The position numbers and the translations under genes are program-made. From NCBI GenBank assembly GCA_008508345.1, contig QNGE01000752.1, positions 49,282-113,281 of the forward strand: a DNA stretch of 64,000 nucleotides, given 5' to 3'. The notes beneath the pieces are model-generated. The model was given only the letters and a program-made list of their open reading frames with translations. It ran no database searches and was not told where the DNA came from. Origin of the DNA: Paragonimus westermani. Its lineage: Eukaryota > Platyhelminthes > Trematoda > Plagiorchiida > Troglotrematidae. Numbering within the stretch: position 1 is the first letter of the stretch; the number at the start of each line of letters is the position of its first letter. This document shows, piece after piece, positions 10,577 through 23,364 of the stretch.

Positions 10577-12689
10577 GTGAGAGAAAAAGGCTGTAGAAGT
10601 TAAGAATTCACCGAATGCCCCGTATCTCATTTTTAGTAGCTCTCTGTATGTCCGCATGTTGTTGTGAACCACTTATCTGCTCGAACTTACCTTTGCGCTT
10701 AGCAATATTCAAGATCAATTTCCATTCTACGGATTGTCGGTGGTTTTTGACGGGGCTTTGTTTCATAGACGACGCATAGGCGTCCTCCGTGCTCCACACT
10801 GACTATAGTCATGTGCCTAGTGTTGATGATCTTTTGTCAAATTGTTAAGGCATACAGAGAACAACGTGGTACCTAAGAATATCCCCTGTGAAATGTCACT
10901 GAAGTTTTGTGCTAAATGTAACAGTTTTTCACGTTTGCATGCAGAAATACCTATTCTGCATAAACGGCTCCTTTCACACTGAGGATCTGAGAGGTGTGTT
11001 AAATTTTTGCCGGTTCGGCCGCAAAAATTAGATCTACACGGACAAAATGCTTTCTAAATTCCTAGGACTAACCCTGAGCAAACCGTCCTCAGTTGAACCG
11101 TCCAGCGATTCTCTCTAAAAACGACAGCATGTTCGGTAGGCACGTTTCCATCATCGGATGTCTATGCGCTGAACTGTTGGTTGCTTATACTTGGTGGCGT
11201 GGCAAAATCCTTTTTCCTGAAAATCTTTTCTACCACCTTCATGATTAAAACTGCATGCTTATTAAGCCTAAAGATCGGGACCTCGCGCTCTCTGAAACCA
11301 CCTCGTACTGTCGCTAAAGTGACCGCTTCGAGTCTTTTGTGTGCTTTTAGCGGTTTACTAAACAAACCAGCTAATGGCACCATTAAGACGTCAACAAGCA
11401 TTCCTAGAGTAACAAAACGAGTATCACATGGGCTTGATGCTTTCGCGATAGTTATTCTGGTCAGCTGTTCTAGCACCTCCACAGGCATCATTATTGCTTC
11501 TCTCGCAATTAATAAATCGGGCGCCACATCGCCACTCCTCGTGCGTACTTCCACAAACCACGCGAGCGTTCTATATGTTGGTAGGCGAAACATCTCCACG
11601 CTTGCTAGGGTTGCAGTGCATGAACTTCAAGGCAGACGCATTGGTGACAAATCCTACGTGGTTACTTGAATTGCTTAGCCAAAGTCTCATATTGTACTGG
11701 TCGGCATTCCAGTAGCAGCTGATCACATCAGCTTTTTCGCACGTCTGCAATCAAGCTAGTTGCTGAGCCCAATAGCGCGTCTGAACCTATCACAGGTAGT
11801 ACGTTATATGTGTTGCTTCAGGTTCTTTGTACAATTCAGTCATGAAGGTGAAGCAAAATGACTAACCATGTGTATTGGGGCAAAATTACTGCCCTACATT
11901 GAAGGACTACGTGGATGTTTAGCCCAGTTTCTCCACCGTAGAAAACGGTGCCAATGTTGAGCTTGTGATGACTGCCGTGTTTATGAAGGAGATTTGTTGA
12001 CCGCACTTCCAACCTCCGTCTATTCTTCGATAGCTATATCTCACCCCACCTGCATTCTAAACGTGTGCTATGATAATTCAACGTATTCTATTCAGACAGG
12101 AGCTGGATTGCCCGGATTGCGCAGTATGAATTGTTCATCCTGTTAAAGATACTCCCTTAGTATCTCGAAGGAATAATGCCAACTACGTGTATAAATCTCG
12201 TTTTAATCACCAGTGGTTAACCCTCACTTACCTGAGACGGAGATTTTAATTGACCTGTTTTGTTTTGTTTATGCATTACTCGCTGCGCATGGTAAAGTGG
12301 ATGTGCGCTTTTAGTGCATGACAACTGTCGTGTTGAACAGTCGGTGAGTACGATCTGCCTTTCTTTATTATTTTCCTGCTGATTGTTCTTCTGCTTGAAC
12401 TTGAAGTCCCCTTAGTGGTAATTTCGAGCCTTCCCAGGAAGGGCCGGTGAGGCCGTTCAAATTACGCGCACAGCATATCGTTCCTTCGATAAACGTTCAT
12501 TTCGATACGCTACAGATGAGCGTTGTTTGCTTGCTGAATACTTTTCGCATACGGTTTGTTCGCCGTTACTTTCCACTGCTGAACCAGCGTTCGTGCGTAC
12601 CTCAGGTTAACATACCTCTCATTTCTCCGCCATTAGGTGACTTGTATTTGGTCGTGCTCAGCAAATCACCGGTCACCAGGATTGTAAAT
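10577..12689. other. No recognised gene; antisense pair of ORFs at 11.2-11.6 kb
   Basis: Two overlapping open frames occupy both strands at 11162-11599 (minus, 145 codons) and 11181-11669 (plus, 162 codons). Neither shows a motif I can name. The plus frame is Ser/Thr- and Val/Ile-rich and the minus frame is more like an ordinary soluble protein. At most one can be real and possibly neither is. Sequence just upstream of 12690 may be 5' UTR of the next exon candidate. Confidence 0.3.
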
Positions 12690-12767
12690 ATGGCGGATTC
12701 AATACCTGGAATTGTCTTTACTTTTGCCTTTATTTTGAGTATTTTCGTGCACTTTAACACTTCATCA
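12690..12767 (+). CDS. Candidate first coding exon with hydrophobic N-terminus
   Basis: An ATG in good context (AAT before, GCG after) opens 26 codons that end exactly at a consensus donor (TCATCA, then GTAAGT). The peptide begins MADSIPGIVF and continues as an uninterrupted hydrophobic helix (FTFAFILSIFV), so it looks like a signal peptide or a single membrane segment at the start of a small membrane or secreted protein. The exon ends in phase 0. I see no following exon I can connect, and the family is unknown to me. Confidence 0.4.
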
Positions 12768-15700
12768 GTAAGTAAATTCACGTTTACGGTCATTTGTTCA
12801 GGTCCGATTTGTCCACTCGGCGGGCTCAGAGCTTAGAGGCGCTCGCTGCATTACCGAAGCGACTGCCCCGAATACAACTTATCGACAGATATTGCGATTG
12901 GACTGAACGTAGCTCGGTAGGTCATCAGACGTCCCGGACTATTTCGTTCAACTTTACGCATTGCATTTGGTCATCTATGTCGGCTGCTTTGTTATTTACA
13001 TCTTATCTGCTGTGAACATCATTCGAATTCATTGAGAAGTTGTCTCAGTCTTAGAGATTTTCCACTGGATTTTTATTATTACCACAGCTACCTCCGGTTG
13101 TTGAAGTGACAGCTGTTATTCTATAGTGTTGCCAAATTGCGAGATGTCCTTATTGTATTTTCTACTGTGTATAATTTTGTTTTCACAAACTTCATCGTCT
13201 TTCGGGAATTCGTTTTTTGGTCCTTGTCCGTTTATCTCCGCTTTGTCTTGTTAAAAATATCAAGTTTTCGATACCTGCAGGAACACCTCTCATTTCCAGT
13301 AGTTCCTTGTTTTCTCCCCTAAGAGAAGCAACAGAACGGCTTCACCGATCGCCATATCAAATAAAGCGATAACCAGAGTCCTTGAACGAATATATGTTGC
13401 GTGCTTTTCTCTGTGTTTAACTCGCTAGAAAGATCCGAGCGACCTTGCAAATTGAACATGCGGTGACCCACCTGAAATGATAATCTCCCTGCGAAAAATT
13501 GTCACGTGGAGTTTAACCACGAGGATTGACAGATATGCAATCCTGGATCTTCGGGTGATCTGGGTTCTGTGTAGAGGCTGACAGCTTGATTAGGGATGGT
13601 GGACAACTTGTGCAAGCTCAGCGGGAGCAAATCGAGTGTCCATTCGGGAAGAGAAAAATAGCCATGAGCGGAAGAACTTTGTAATCAGCAACGAGGCAAT
13701 CAACGAGGTATCTTAGGCGTGAACCACGCTTCATACTTCATACTTTCAGCAGATAGGAACCAAGCGTACATAAAACGTATACCAAATGGACAAAGCGAGC
13801 AAGCATGTGATAAAAAAGAACAGGGTTATTCGTTTATTCATGAGACAGCCAGAAATCCGGCTCCCAACAAGGCGACAATGACGAGTTCACAAGTTGTATT
13901 TAGACAGTTCTCCTTAGAGAGCCTGCCTAATCATCGTTTTAACGACCGTGCAGAAGGCGCATGAAATATTGTATCCAAAATCGAGTGCTACAAGCATCAA
14001 AAGGCTCTTTGAACTTGTCGATCCTAAACATTGTATGAAGGGAGATGTTGGCTGTGGCTGGCACTACAGCTGGTAGTTATGTCAGTCAGACCTTTGCTTA
14101 TTAAACCGGGAGTGTTTGGATTAAAAAGTCATAGAAAAAATACTTTAGTGAGACTTTTATCGATCAAAATCTTGACGATTTTGCCAACTCTTACACGGCC
14201 TCGTGACCGGAGGCCCACATTTCCCAGATACGACCAGTTTTTCCGTTTCGGTGACTAGCACGTGAGCATTTATCAATGAGAGGGATATGGCGCCGTACTT
14301 ATGAAATATAGCAAGTGACAAGAAGACAGTAAAGCTGAGAGACGAGCAAAATTTCAACCTATTAGGAGTGACAAACGTCAAAATGTGTCAAAAATGTTTA
14401 CGATTCCAGAATGGAAACTGTTACTGAGGCCGATAATTCGAGAACAGGAGGTTAGTGAGTAGAAATGCCCGGCAAGCGCAACTTATAGCTTCTCTAGCTG
14501 ACTCAGTCTGCCGCCAACAGCCACTGATGTACACAACTGCCTTGAAATAGTGACGTCAACAAGGGAGTTAAGGGAGTAATCCGCTGAGAAATTTTCAATG
14601 CTAGAGTGCATGGAAACCGAGAACAATACTAGGAGACTTGGGCGTCACAGATATTAGGCCGGTGTCCAGCTCAGTTGCTGTTGGATGAACACGCTCAAAA
14701 GCGACTGTCCTTTCCTAGCTGGTATACAGAACCTCCTAGTAAGAGTATATTTCTCAACGCATCTGTGAGAAACGCGCTGAGGTGAGCGTAACCAATGATG
14801 TGGTAATCAGGCCTATGTGTTGCGTCGTTACGGAGAGTTGTGCTGACTAGGCGCGTCTGGGTTCAGCCCCGCCAGGTGATTCGATCGGAGCTGTCAGAAA
14901 AAAGAACTTGGGCACATGAGGTTGTACGTTACACTTCTGTTCGCGCAGGACGCTCAGGCTGTGATTATTCTGCGAGTGCCTAACGTAATAATACTACCTA
15001 TTTGAGACGAGGAAATCATAGATCACTTTCAGGTAAAAAGCACACCCGGTCTTTGAAAGTTGGTGGTGACCTCTGGCATCTTATTCCACACAGCCGGGGT
15101 CTTCGTCAAAACCTACAGACTCACACCCTAGTTTGAAATACGTCCACTGCGCGCAACTGTAGTCAGATCGAAATGTTAATGTGAAGGTCCGTGAATGATA
15201 GACCGTCTGCTCAGGACTATCTCAGCAAATGGGTTAGGTACGGTCCAACAGCGAGGACGACAGTCTCCGCAATCAACGGCATTGATGCAGTCATGCAAAA
15301 CGGTGACCGTGTGCGCCACTCGTATGCTATTAGTGAACAGGTCACCCTAAGCACCTGATTTTGGCTGAGTGCATGGAACATCTCGAGACGAACTTACCAG
15401 GGAAACAGACTGCTTCATAATGTGCTCATACAACGGCGAGGAAATCAAGAGACACCCACCATGGGACCGGGGAGTGCAGCTAAGTGCAGCATTTTCAGAT
15501 AATATTGAGGATTGAGCAGTCCGCTCAAGCTTACGAGCCCTTTAGTTGTAACCCACTCTGAAAGCAGAAGGCGGCTGTTAACTCGAGTATGAGTATGGTC
15601 GTTCAGCAAGTAGTCTGCCGGCGTCTCCAAGATGACCTCATCTTCACTATCCTCGTAAACGTGGCTGACACTCGGATGCATAGCACGGCAACAACATCAA

Positions 15701-17425
15701 AACAGTCAGCTCCGAAGATCCGAGATAGTCACTTTGTTTTCACCGTAAAGATGCAAATATCCTGAAACCGTTCCCCTGGCAAAAAGTGCCCGATGGTTCC
15801 ACTGTGTACTCAGAGTATGAAGACAAAATAGGGAACTGTATTGATGGTTGACCGTTACTCAACCAAACTCTTCCAAATGGTCAAGAACACCTGATGGGAA
15901 ACAGTGTTAGTTGGAACACTGCTGACAGCCGACGGCGCAAGCAGCTTTATAATTCGCTTAATGTGAACACCAATCCGTTCCTACAATCTGCTCAAGCACC
16001 AAAGGGTATCGTGTCTGGCGTTTCGTGCAAGTAACTGGGAAGTTGCAGAGTTCTGGCATGAACGCTACAACAACGTGCTGAATCGGTCTACTGGCGCTAA
16101 CTGGATGACGGTGAGTAACCTTCAACAGATGTCCATGTCCATGTCCCGGATATGATCAAGAGTCTAAAGCTGCCGGGCGACCGCAAAACAAAATGTTGTG
16201 AGTAAACATATGTTGCACGAAGAAATTTTGAAAATCTGCATCGCAGCTGTGGACCGTGTCCTGCTTCAACTAGGCTGTCTCAGATGAGGCAGTGGGACGG
16301 ACTCAGAGGTGATGAACATGCATTAATTTTACGAGTGTGACACTCAGATAAGCACGACTAATGCGGTTCACTCGTTGAGCAGTGGTGCATATTTCCTCGT
16401 AAGGACCTAACCCGGCCGAACTAATGGGTAGATCTTGTGGATAGCAGCTATTGGATCTCTAAACAATCGCAGTAATACCGACAGGGTATCTGCAGTCTCT
16501 CAGCATCAGGGACTCACCATGAGCACCAGTTGCTTTACGCATCTTCGTGAACTTCGCCGAGACGTTGGATTCGGTGAATGCTGAGGCACTCTGGAGAATA
16601 CAATGTGAGTGTGAACGGCAAAATGAGACGGTCCGCTTATTTACCACGTGGCATGTGGGTATAAAGATGGTGTGGTGAAAAGTTACTCGATTAGCCACTT
16701 TTCTAAATCCCGACATAATGGGAAGTTTACAACGGGACCAATCCAATCGTCGCGTTAAGGACACCGCATCGTGATGGGACAAACAACCTCGATGTTACGT
16801 CTTCTGTTACTCGCCAGTTTCTTCGTTACATATTACATCAATCAGCTCACAGATTTTGACTGTGTGCCACTACGGCCAGACGATGACAGACTGTGAGTTC
16901 TTTAATACTGCTGTAGGTCCATGAATTCGGCCTCTTGTCTCATGAATAAGAGCTGCTTACTGCAACCGGTACGAGGTCTCCTCCCTATTATGTGCGTGGG
17001 AGGTTCCAATTAGAGTTTGATTTCTATGGTTATTCAAAGCCCCTGATTCCAATTAGCACCACTGACCCACACACTTTTGTGCATCTGTCCGTTTTCTCTT
17101 CATTTTCCCCTTGCAGCTCCATTTTTAAATAATGTTCTGTCATTCGTCCCCACGCTGTATAAAGCGATCATATGTTGGAGTACGGGATATTCTTCACTTT
17201 TCACTACAGCCCTGTGATTCCTGAGTAGGTGGCCGGCACAAATCTGGGCGATTCATGGTTCAGGCAACTTTGGCAGTGCGTTACTTCACGTTCATCGGAA
17301 GAGTTAAGCTAATAGCGCCCAACCCACAGGTTATATCCGGTGTAGTCACGGTTCAGGTGACAAGAGCAATTGTCTTGTGTGTACGCAATGGCTCAGTGAC
17401 GTTGAACTTGGAAGATTAACGACGT
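12768..17425. other. Large stretch without recognised genes
   Basis: I looked for RT, integrase, transposase and common domain signatures on both strands and saw none. ORFs here are 60-107 codons and lack splice context. A donor-like GTGAGT follows an open segment (FWHERYNNVLNRSTGANWMT) near 16110, but its acceptor side is poor. This is probably intergenic or intronic sequence with unrecognisable old repeats. Confidence 0.35.
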
Positions 17426-17899
17426 TTGCCACTGGCCATTCAGAACATTGTGAATGAACCCAAAATCTGTTTTATAGATGACTCCTCTGCAGAAGAGATC
17501 AGAGAAGATGCGGGGCGAGCCCCTGAAGGATCACCTGGAGAGTACCACCAGAGTTATTCTTCGAAGCCCGTGGTTCAAAATGCAAAACAAACTAAGTGGA
17601 AGATGGGCCAACTTGTGGCAAATCTAAATCTAAGGGTTACCATAGACCGGGATGGTCGGTGCACCATAGGTGCTGAATATTAATTGTGCAAAAGTGATAG
17701 CAGTCTTCAGGGTTGTACTGGAAATCAGTTGTGTGGCTGGGTGTTCTGTAAAACTGAGACTTTGAATTTAGTTCGAAGAGCCGGCCGCTCAAAGTTGGTT
17801 CGTTACCGGACAGGTAAATACCAAAATGAGTTCTTTAGAAATAAGGCTGATCTATTATTACGAGTAGCTAGTTTCCTCAGATTTCGTAAATTGAAGTGA
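17426..17899 (+). pseudogene. Unrecognised 157-codon frame with one internal stop
   Basis: Two adjacent open frames lie in the same phase and are separated only by the TAA at 17681-17683. Together they read from AIQNIVNEPKICF to LLRVASFLRFRKLK. The first part is acidic (SSAEEIREDAG) and the second is basic and Cys-containing. This could be a broken ORF of a mobile element or a decayed gene, or simple chance. No motif allows a choice. Confidence 0.2.
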
Positions 17900-18559
17900 A
17901 GTCCCACCATAGTGGTGCGCTAAGATTGGGATAACGCACGCTCTGGAAAGAAAAGCTATACTGTTGTGTTTCAGGCCACCGATTCGAGAAAACCAGAGCA
18001 ACAACACTCTGGGCGGCATTATGCTATCCTGGTTCACTGAAAAATAGCACCACTTTGCAGATAACAAAATGTGGTCGTTATTAGGTGGCAAGTGTTTTGT
18101 TTTGTGATTGGCTAATTAGTTGTCATGTTTCGCGACTTCGTACCGAACAATTCGGTTGTTTCAATATGACAGGCACTCCAACGATTGTTATAACATTAAC
18201 TTACAATGAACTTCGCTGCAGCAAGTGCTCGTAATTTGCGACAAACTTACGCCCGTCAGCCACAGTTCCGTCTTCAACAACTTGTGCGCGAACTCTTCTT
18301 AACTGAATCACCGCCAATCAGGAGCTGCCCCAGTCCGGTCTCATTGTGCCCTACCTCTTTTGATAAGCTCGTCCACCTCTCGTTCTTCAAGGATGATGGC
18401 CTGCATCACGGGTCCCCCTTTCTGACAAAATCCGCCCTCTCAAGTGCATATGATTCTGTTTCGCCACCCCGCCCGTGTCAGCGCCGTATGACTTGCGTTC
18501 ACGATCTTTAATCACCACATACCGTGTCCACTGATGCGGGATCTCAGAAACACAGTGGA

Positions 18560-19960
18560 CCTATGCCTCATCTCCTGGCTTAATGATCGCAAGTTTCCAA
18601 ACCTACAGGTCATAACAGACACTTTGTTGCCCACTGCTTCGTTGTAGGTTCTTCTGGACATCTAGTTAGTCTAGTGTCATGCCGTAATTTTTAAGATGCC
18701 ACCGGAAAAGTTGTCCACACCCTTCGCCCAAGCAAGCGCTGCGTCACGCTATATCCGATAGTCTTATTCGGCATATATCTTCCTTCTAGAAAGTATTAGT
18801 CACGGGCCTCCGACTAACTCCTGGGCAATCTACAACTTCTTGGCAGCTTTAATTGAACCTTCTGCCCTCCCGTTTGACTGACTATGATACGAACCGTTTG
18901 TCCGGGGCCCCAAATCATATCCATTTGCGCAAGTCTTAAAGTCTGTGCACAAACTAAGACCCATTTTCAGGAGAAAACTCCTCCGGTATGCCATAACGAG
19001 CAGACTGGGCACGCGGCTTGCCAACCGTTTCATATCCCGTGATACTGCTTAGCTGATCAACGCCAAAACGATCCGAAAAAGTCACAACTTACCGTCTTTC
19101 ACCGTGTGTGTATGTGCTGGCCGCAAATAGTCGCCAAGATTTTTCAAGAGGTTCTGTCAGCAGCGTTGTCCCCTCCACCTTGATTGAGTCGTGTATTCCG
19201 CTAATTCCACACTTCACTGTATAATCCTTTATATTACTGGTCGTTCCTGGTCGATAGTAAAGTTTCTTCGCTATTCGACCGCAGCTGCTCACCTCAGTAG
19301 TTGTCACACACACTAGCTCAGTGAACCTCTAATCGAAATCCTTTGTGACGACTATCCTCCTGTGAAGAATATTACAGCCGCTGGGACGAACTGACCGCCG
19401 TCCCTGATAACCACTACCAGCTTCTCGCATATATTCCTATTATCCTGCGACCAGCCATCTCATCAGAAGTGTCCGCCTTTCAAGTACTTGATCCTTTCCT
19501 ACTTCGTCCTTCAACGCCATCACCATGTCCATTGATACTATCTAATATTACATTCAATAAATTTCTTCGAATTTGGTTGATCTGTCCCAGAGCCAGGTAC
19601 ACAGACGCGAGGAAGAGTAGTATCGACGTGAAGTTTTTCTCTGGGCTGGTAGTCTGGTTCATAGTTGTACATTCGTAACGTGATCATTATCCACTGTCGA
19701 CGTCTAGGAGCAGCACTCAGGGCATCTTCACTACTGTCATAGGGTCTTGTGTACCTTGTGTCTTGCCTCCGCATGAATGGGTGATAAAGTGTCCCAGAGC
19801 AAAACCACCATCAGCATTTTCCTTTCAAATTGCGCACTGTTTTTGTCCCCCATTTGAAAAATTCCAGCTTCTGTAGTCAGTCGGTCTCTCTTGTTTAAGC
19901 ACGGCCTCAAGATTTGATTGACTGCTGACACTTGAATACCAGAGAAGGCTCAGGTTTACA
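18560..19960 (-). mobile_element. Ty3/Gypsy pol fragment (RNase H to integrase), minus strand
   Basis: Reading the minus strand from 19960 downward, RNase H remnants appear first (QFERKMLMVV, matching the usual YAQIEKEMLAVV). Next comes the RNase H-integrase linker (APRRRQWIMITLRMYNYEPD, ending at LPRVCVPGS, equivalent to the DTLSRAYLP landmark). The integrase zinc-binding region follows (LYYRPGTTSNIKDYTVKCG, 19209-19265). The integrase core end (YHSQSNGRAEGSIKAAKKL) lies at 18830-18890, and a LMSRRT-like block beyond it. This order is diagnostic of a Gypsy-type element. Several frame changes and stops break it, and no LTR was identified for this copy. Confidence 0.7.
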
Positions 19961-20213
19961 ATAAGTCAATACCGGGAGTCCAAAATTATCCTTTAATCTC
20001 CACAGTCGTTGATCGCTGGGCGTCATCTCACATCCAATTGAGACCTCCGTGTATAATATGTCGAATTTGTTGCATTATGTTGACTAACTTTGACAGTAAT
20101 CGATCAGGCAATTGATCATTTCTTCAGGACGCGAAACTGCTGTAAAATAAGGCGGCAGTGTATTCCGAATCGCCCCGCTTCGTCCGAATCGGCTTTCAGT
20201 CCTTCAGACATGA

Positions 20214-20970
20214 GTGGGTGGTCGTAGAACATCGCTTCCGTCGCCTGATTATTTTATCACCTGCGACGTGTACGGTGGTGAGAAAGGTAAGTTGCGGGAA
20301 GTACGTGCTGGGAACACCTTCTACTGGATAGGTTACCCGGCAGACAGTGTTCGGGAGCATGGTGTCTGTTTTGTAGTCGCTGATCGCATCAATGCCTTGA
20401 TGATAGGCGAACCGCATGGCACCAGCCTTCGAATGCTGTCGATGCGCCTGCGACTCGGTCGAGGTAAGTGTGATACATTTGTTAATGTTTATGGTCCAAC
20501 TATGTGTCACATTGATGATACAAAGCACCAGTTCTATGATCAGCTGTCCGCCACAATCCGGTCGGCGCCGGTGAGTGACCGACTGTTTGTTGTGGCTGAC
20601 TTGAACGCTAGAGTTGGGCGCTACTCGGAAGCTGGGCCGGGAGTCCTCGGACCCTACGGCATTGGTTCAGTCAACGCGAACGGTGATCGTCTGCTGCACC
20701 TGTGTGCCACTCACGAGCTCGCTATCACAAACACCCGATTCCAGCTGGCTGCGAGCGACATCACGACGTGGACTCATCCACGAAGCGGTCACCGCCATCT
20801 GTTTGACCACGTGATTGTGCGGCAGCGCGACATTCGTGAGGTGCGCATCACGCGAGTGATGCGTGGCGCTGAATGTAGCATGGATTATAGGCTGGTCAGG
20901 TCCAAATTGTTAATCCATGTGCGCAAGTCCGTTTATTGTAGATCTTTTGGACAACGGAAGAAGTTGGATG
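20214..20970 (+). pseudogene. Endonuclease domain of the 20-kb LINE
   Basis: Motifs in order are REHGVCFVV, the NVYGPTM block (usually AYAPT), and VVADLNARVGR with the metal-binding Asp and Asn at 20598-20606. After these come GIGSVNANGDRLLHLC, TTWTHPRSGHRHL and a terminal ECSMDYRLVRSKL. In related elements the last block reads with Asp-His; here the His is Tyr, so the active-site His is lost. A frameshift lies between about 20960 and 20975, where the frame moves from phase 3 to phase 1 (KKLD in the first frame, KRLESWETKTAF in the second). Confidence 0.75.
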
Positions 20971-23364
20971 AAACGGCTGGAGAGCTGGGAGACAAAGACT
21001 GCCTTTCAACATGCAGTCGTCGCTCGTCTGCAAAACATTCTTGTATCCACTACCCCCGAAGTTATGTGGCAACATCTGAAGGAGCAGATTATGCCAGCAG
21101 CCACCAGGACGATCGGTGTGGAGCGCAAGAAACGCCCGGACTGGTTCGATGACAACAGCGTGGCTATCTCCAACTTGGTACGAGAGAAGAATGCCGCGTT
21201 CGCCACATCCACAATGGACCCGTCCAATGGAGCGAAGAAAGCCACGTTCCGGAGGATCCGCCGTCAACTGGCGTAGCGTGTTCGCGGAATTTAAGACAAC
21301 TGGTGGAGGAAACAGGGCGAGCGCATGCATGGTTTCGCAGATCGTCGGCAACACAAGGAGTTTTACGATTTGCTTAAACCGATCTTCGGTCCGTATATCC
21401 AGTCTACTGAAGCACTGGTAGACGTGGACACCGGCTTTTCTTGCAGCCAGCCGGAGGACATCATGAAAGTCTAGCGCAAACACTTCGGCAGCCTGCTTAA
21501 CCGCCCTGCTACAACTGATTGGGTGGCTGTGAACAGTCTGTCGCAACAGGACGTCAGACGTTCGCTTGATCTTGCCCCAGATTTGTTGAAGTTGCAGGGG
21601 GCGAGTTGTCAACTGCGCAACAGGAAGGCTGCAGGCGAGGATGGGCTGCCAGGTGAGATTCCGAAGAATGGCGGTCCGGCGTTGGAACGCGCTTCGCTCC
21701 AGCTGGTTCACTCCATCTGGGAGCACGAGGTGATGCCGCAAGACTTCAAGGACGCCATTATCGTACACTTGTTCAAAGGCAAGGGTAGCAAGCAGTGCGC
21801 CGACAGCTACCAAGGTATCAGCCTTTTGAGCTGTGTAGGCAAGATGCTCGCCAGAATACTCCTGAATCGACTGAGTGCGTCCGTTCTGGTGATGAATGTT
21901 CTCGAGGATCAGTGTGGATTCCAGTCGAGTCGGAGCACGATCGACCTGGTGTTTGCTGCTCGACAGCTTCAGGAGAAGTGCCAGGAACGGAATCGCCCCC
22001 TGTATGCCCTGTTCGTGGCCTTCACCAAGGCGTTCGATTCGATGAGCCGCGAGGCGCTGTGGACAATGCTTGGTAACTTTGGATGTCCAGGTAAGTTCGT
22101 CGATATGGTTAGGTTGTTGCATGTGGGCATGAAGGCGAAGGTGCAATCGTGTGGATCGACCTCTCGTGATTTTGACATCGTCACTGGCGCAAAGCAGGGT
22201 TGTGTTCTAGCCCCAGCCCTATTTAGCTTATAGTTGACTGCGACGGTAACAGTTGCTTTTCAGAACTCTGAAGAGGATGGTGTTGAGGTGGAAATCCGGA
22301 CGGACGGGCGGCTGTTGAATATCCGACGTTTCGGCGTCCCAATCCAGTTACATACTTCAACGATGCGCATGCTTCTGTTCGCCGATGACAGCGCATTGCT
22401 AGCTCACAGCGAAGAAGAACTTCAACCACTGGCTAGAGCGTTCGCTTCGGCAGCATCGAAGATTAGACTGGACATCAACACAGGTAAGACGTTTTCGTTC
22501 TTTCAGCTTTCTCCTGGTGGAGGCGCTGCCTGTGTACCTCCACCCAAAATTCACATCGCTGGAGACACTGTGAATGGCTGCAGGTATTTTTGCTACTTGG
22601 GTAGCAACTTGTCGACAGATCTGTCCGTGGACCGCGAGCTGAGAGCGCGTGTGGCGAATGCTGTTGTTGCTTTCGGACGTCTTGAAAGGCGTGTCTGGAA
22701 GAATCATGGCCTGAAGATGGCCATTGAGCTGTGTGCCCACCGCTCAATGGTGCTGTCTATCCTGCTGTACGGCAGTGAGACGTGGACACTGTATCAGCGG
22801 AACGTGAGCTATTTGAGCCGTTTCCATGTTCAGTGTCTGAGGCGCATCTTGGGTATTCGGTGGTCGGACATGATTCCGAACACTGAGGTACTGCGGCGAG
22901 CGGACATGGACGGGATGGAAGCCATGTTGATGCTGAACCAGCTCCGTTGGCTCGGTCACGTCCGTCGGATGGGCGATGACCGTATCCCGAAGCAGTTATT
23001 GTACGGACAAGTGAAGTCAGGTAAGCGAAATCCCGGTGGTCAGAAGCGTAGGTATCAGGATGTTGTGCAGGTAATTCTTTCACGTTGTAACATTGATTTT
23101 AGATGTTGGGAAGATTTGGCGTTGAACCGGACGGCCTGGAGGAATACGGTTCGGGCGGGCGTCCGAAGGTTCAACGAGCAGTTACTGCGCGGCCGCGAGC
23201 GGAAGCGTGCGGTACGCAAAGGAACCATCGGTGCCATAGGTCGCGGTGACGTTACTAAATGGCGTTGCGATGTGTGCGATCGCGAATGCGCTGGCCGTTT
23301 GGGGTTAGCAGGTCACCCACGTACTCCTAGTACATCGTCGGTGAAGAGGCGGCTAGTACGTTAG
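20971..23364 (+). pseudogene. Reverse transcriptase and C-terminal zinc finger of the 20-kb LINE
   Basis: RT landmarks are KAAGEDGLPGEI, SYQGISLLSCVGKMLARILL, DQCGFQSSRST and FVAFTKAFDSM. They are followed by GAKQGCVLAPALFSL, the catalytic FADD at 22378-22389, and thumb blocks LLYGSETWTLY and LRRILGIRWSDMIPNTEVL. The end carries WRCDVCDRECAGRLGLAGH (23263-23319), a C2H2-like finger common to this family. In-frame nonsense codons are TAG 21274-21276, TAA 21292-21294, TAG 21472-21474 and TAG 22231-22233. The RT core from 22234 on is uninterrupted for 376 codons. The 416-codon frame on the opposite strand (20896-22146) is its shadow. Confidence 0.9.

Larger units (their letters stand above)
20214..23364 (+). 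mobile_element. EN-RT LINE (RTE-like organisation), best-preserved element in the window
   Basis: A single long frame carries an APE endonuclease, an RT and a C-terminal zinc finger. It is 5'-truncated: the first endonuclease block is missing and recognisable sequence starts near GNTFYWIGYP (20308). The family resembles elements often annotated as craniofacial-development-protein-2-like plus endonuclease-reverse transcriptase. I call the organisation RTE-like but do not assign a clade firmly. From about 20970 to 23364 everything lies in one frame, interrupted only by nonsense codons. Sequence after 23364 is probably 3' UTR, but no tail or target-site duplication was identified. Confidence 0.85.

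Noticed and set aside
11162..11669. Overlapping ORFs of 145 (minus) and 162 (plus) codons
   Set aside because: No motif, no splice signals and mutual antisense overlap. I could not decide that either is a gene.
20896..22146. 416-codon minus-strand open frame, the longest in the window
   Set aside because: It lies antisense to the EN-RT LINE, whose plus-strand frame carries all conserved RT motifs in order. Codon bias of the real frame creates the shadow.
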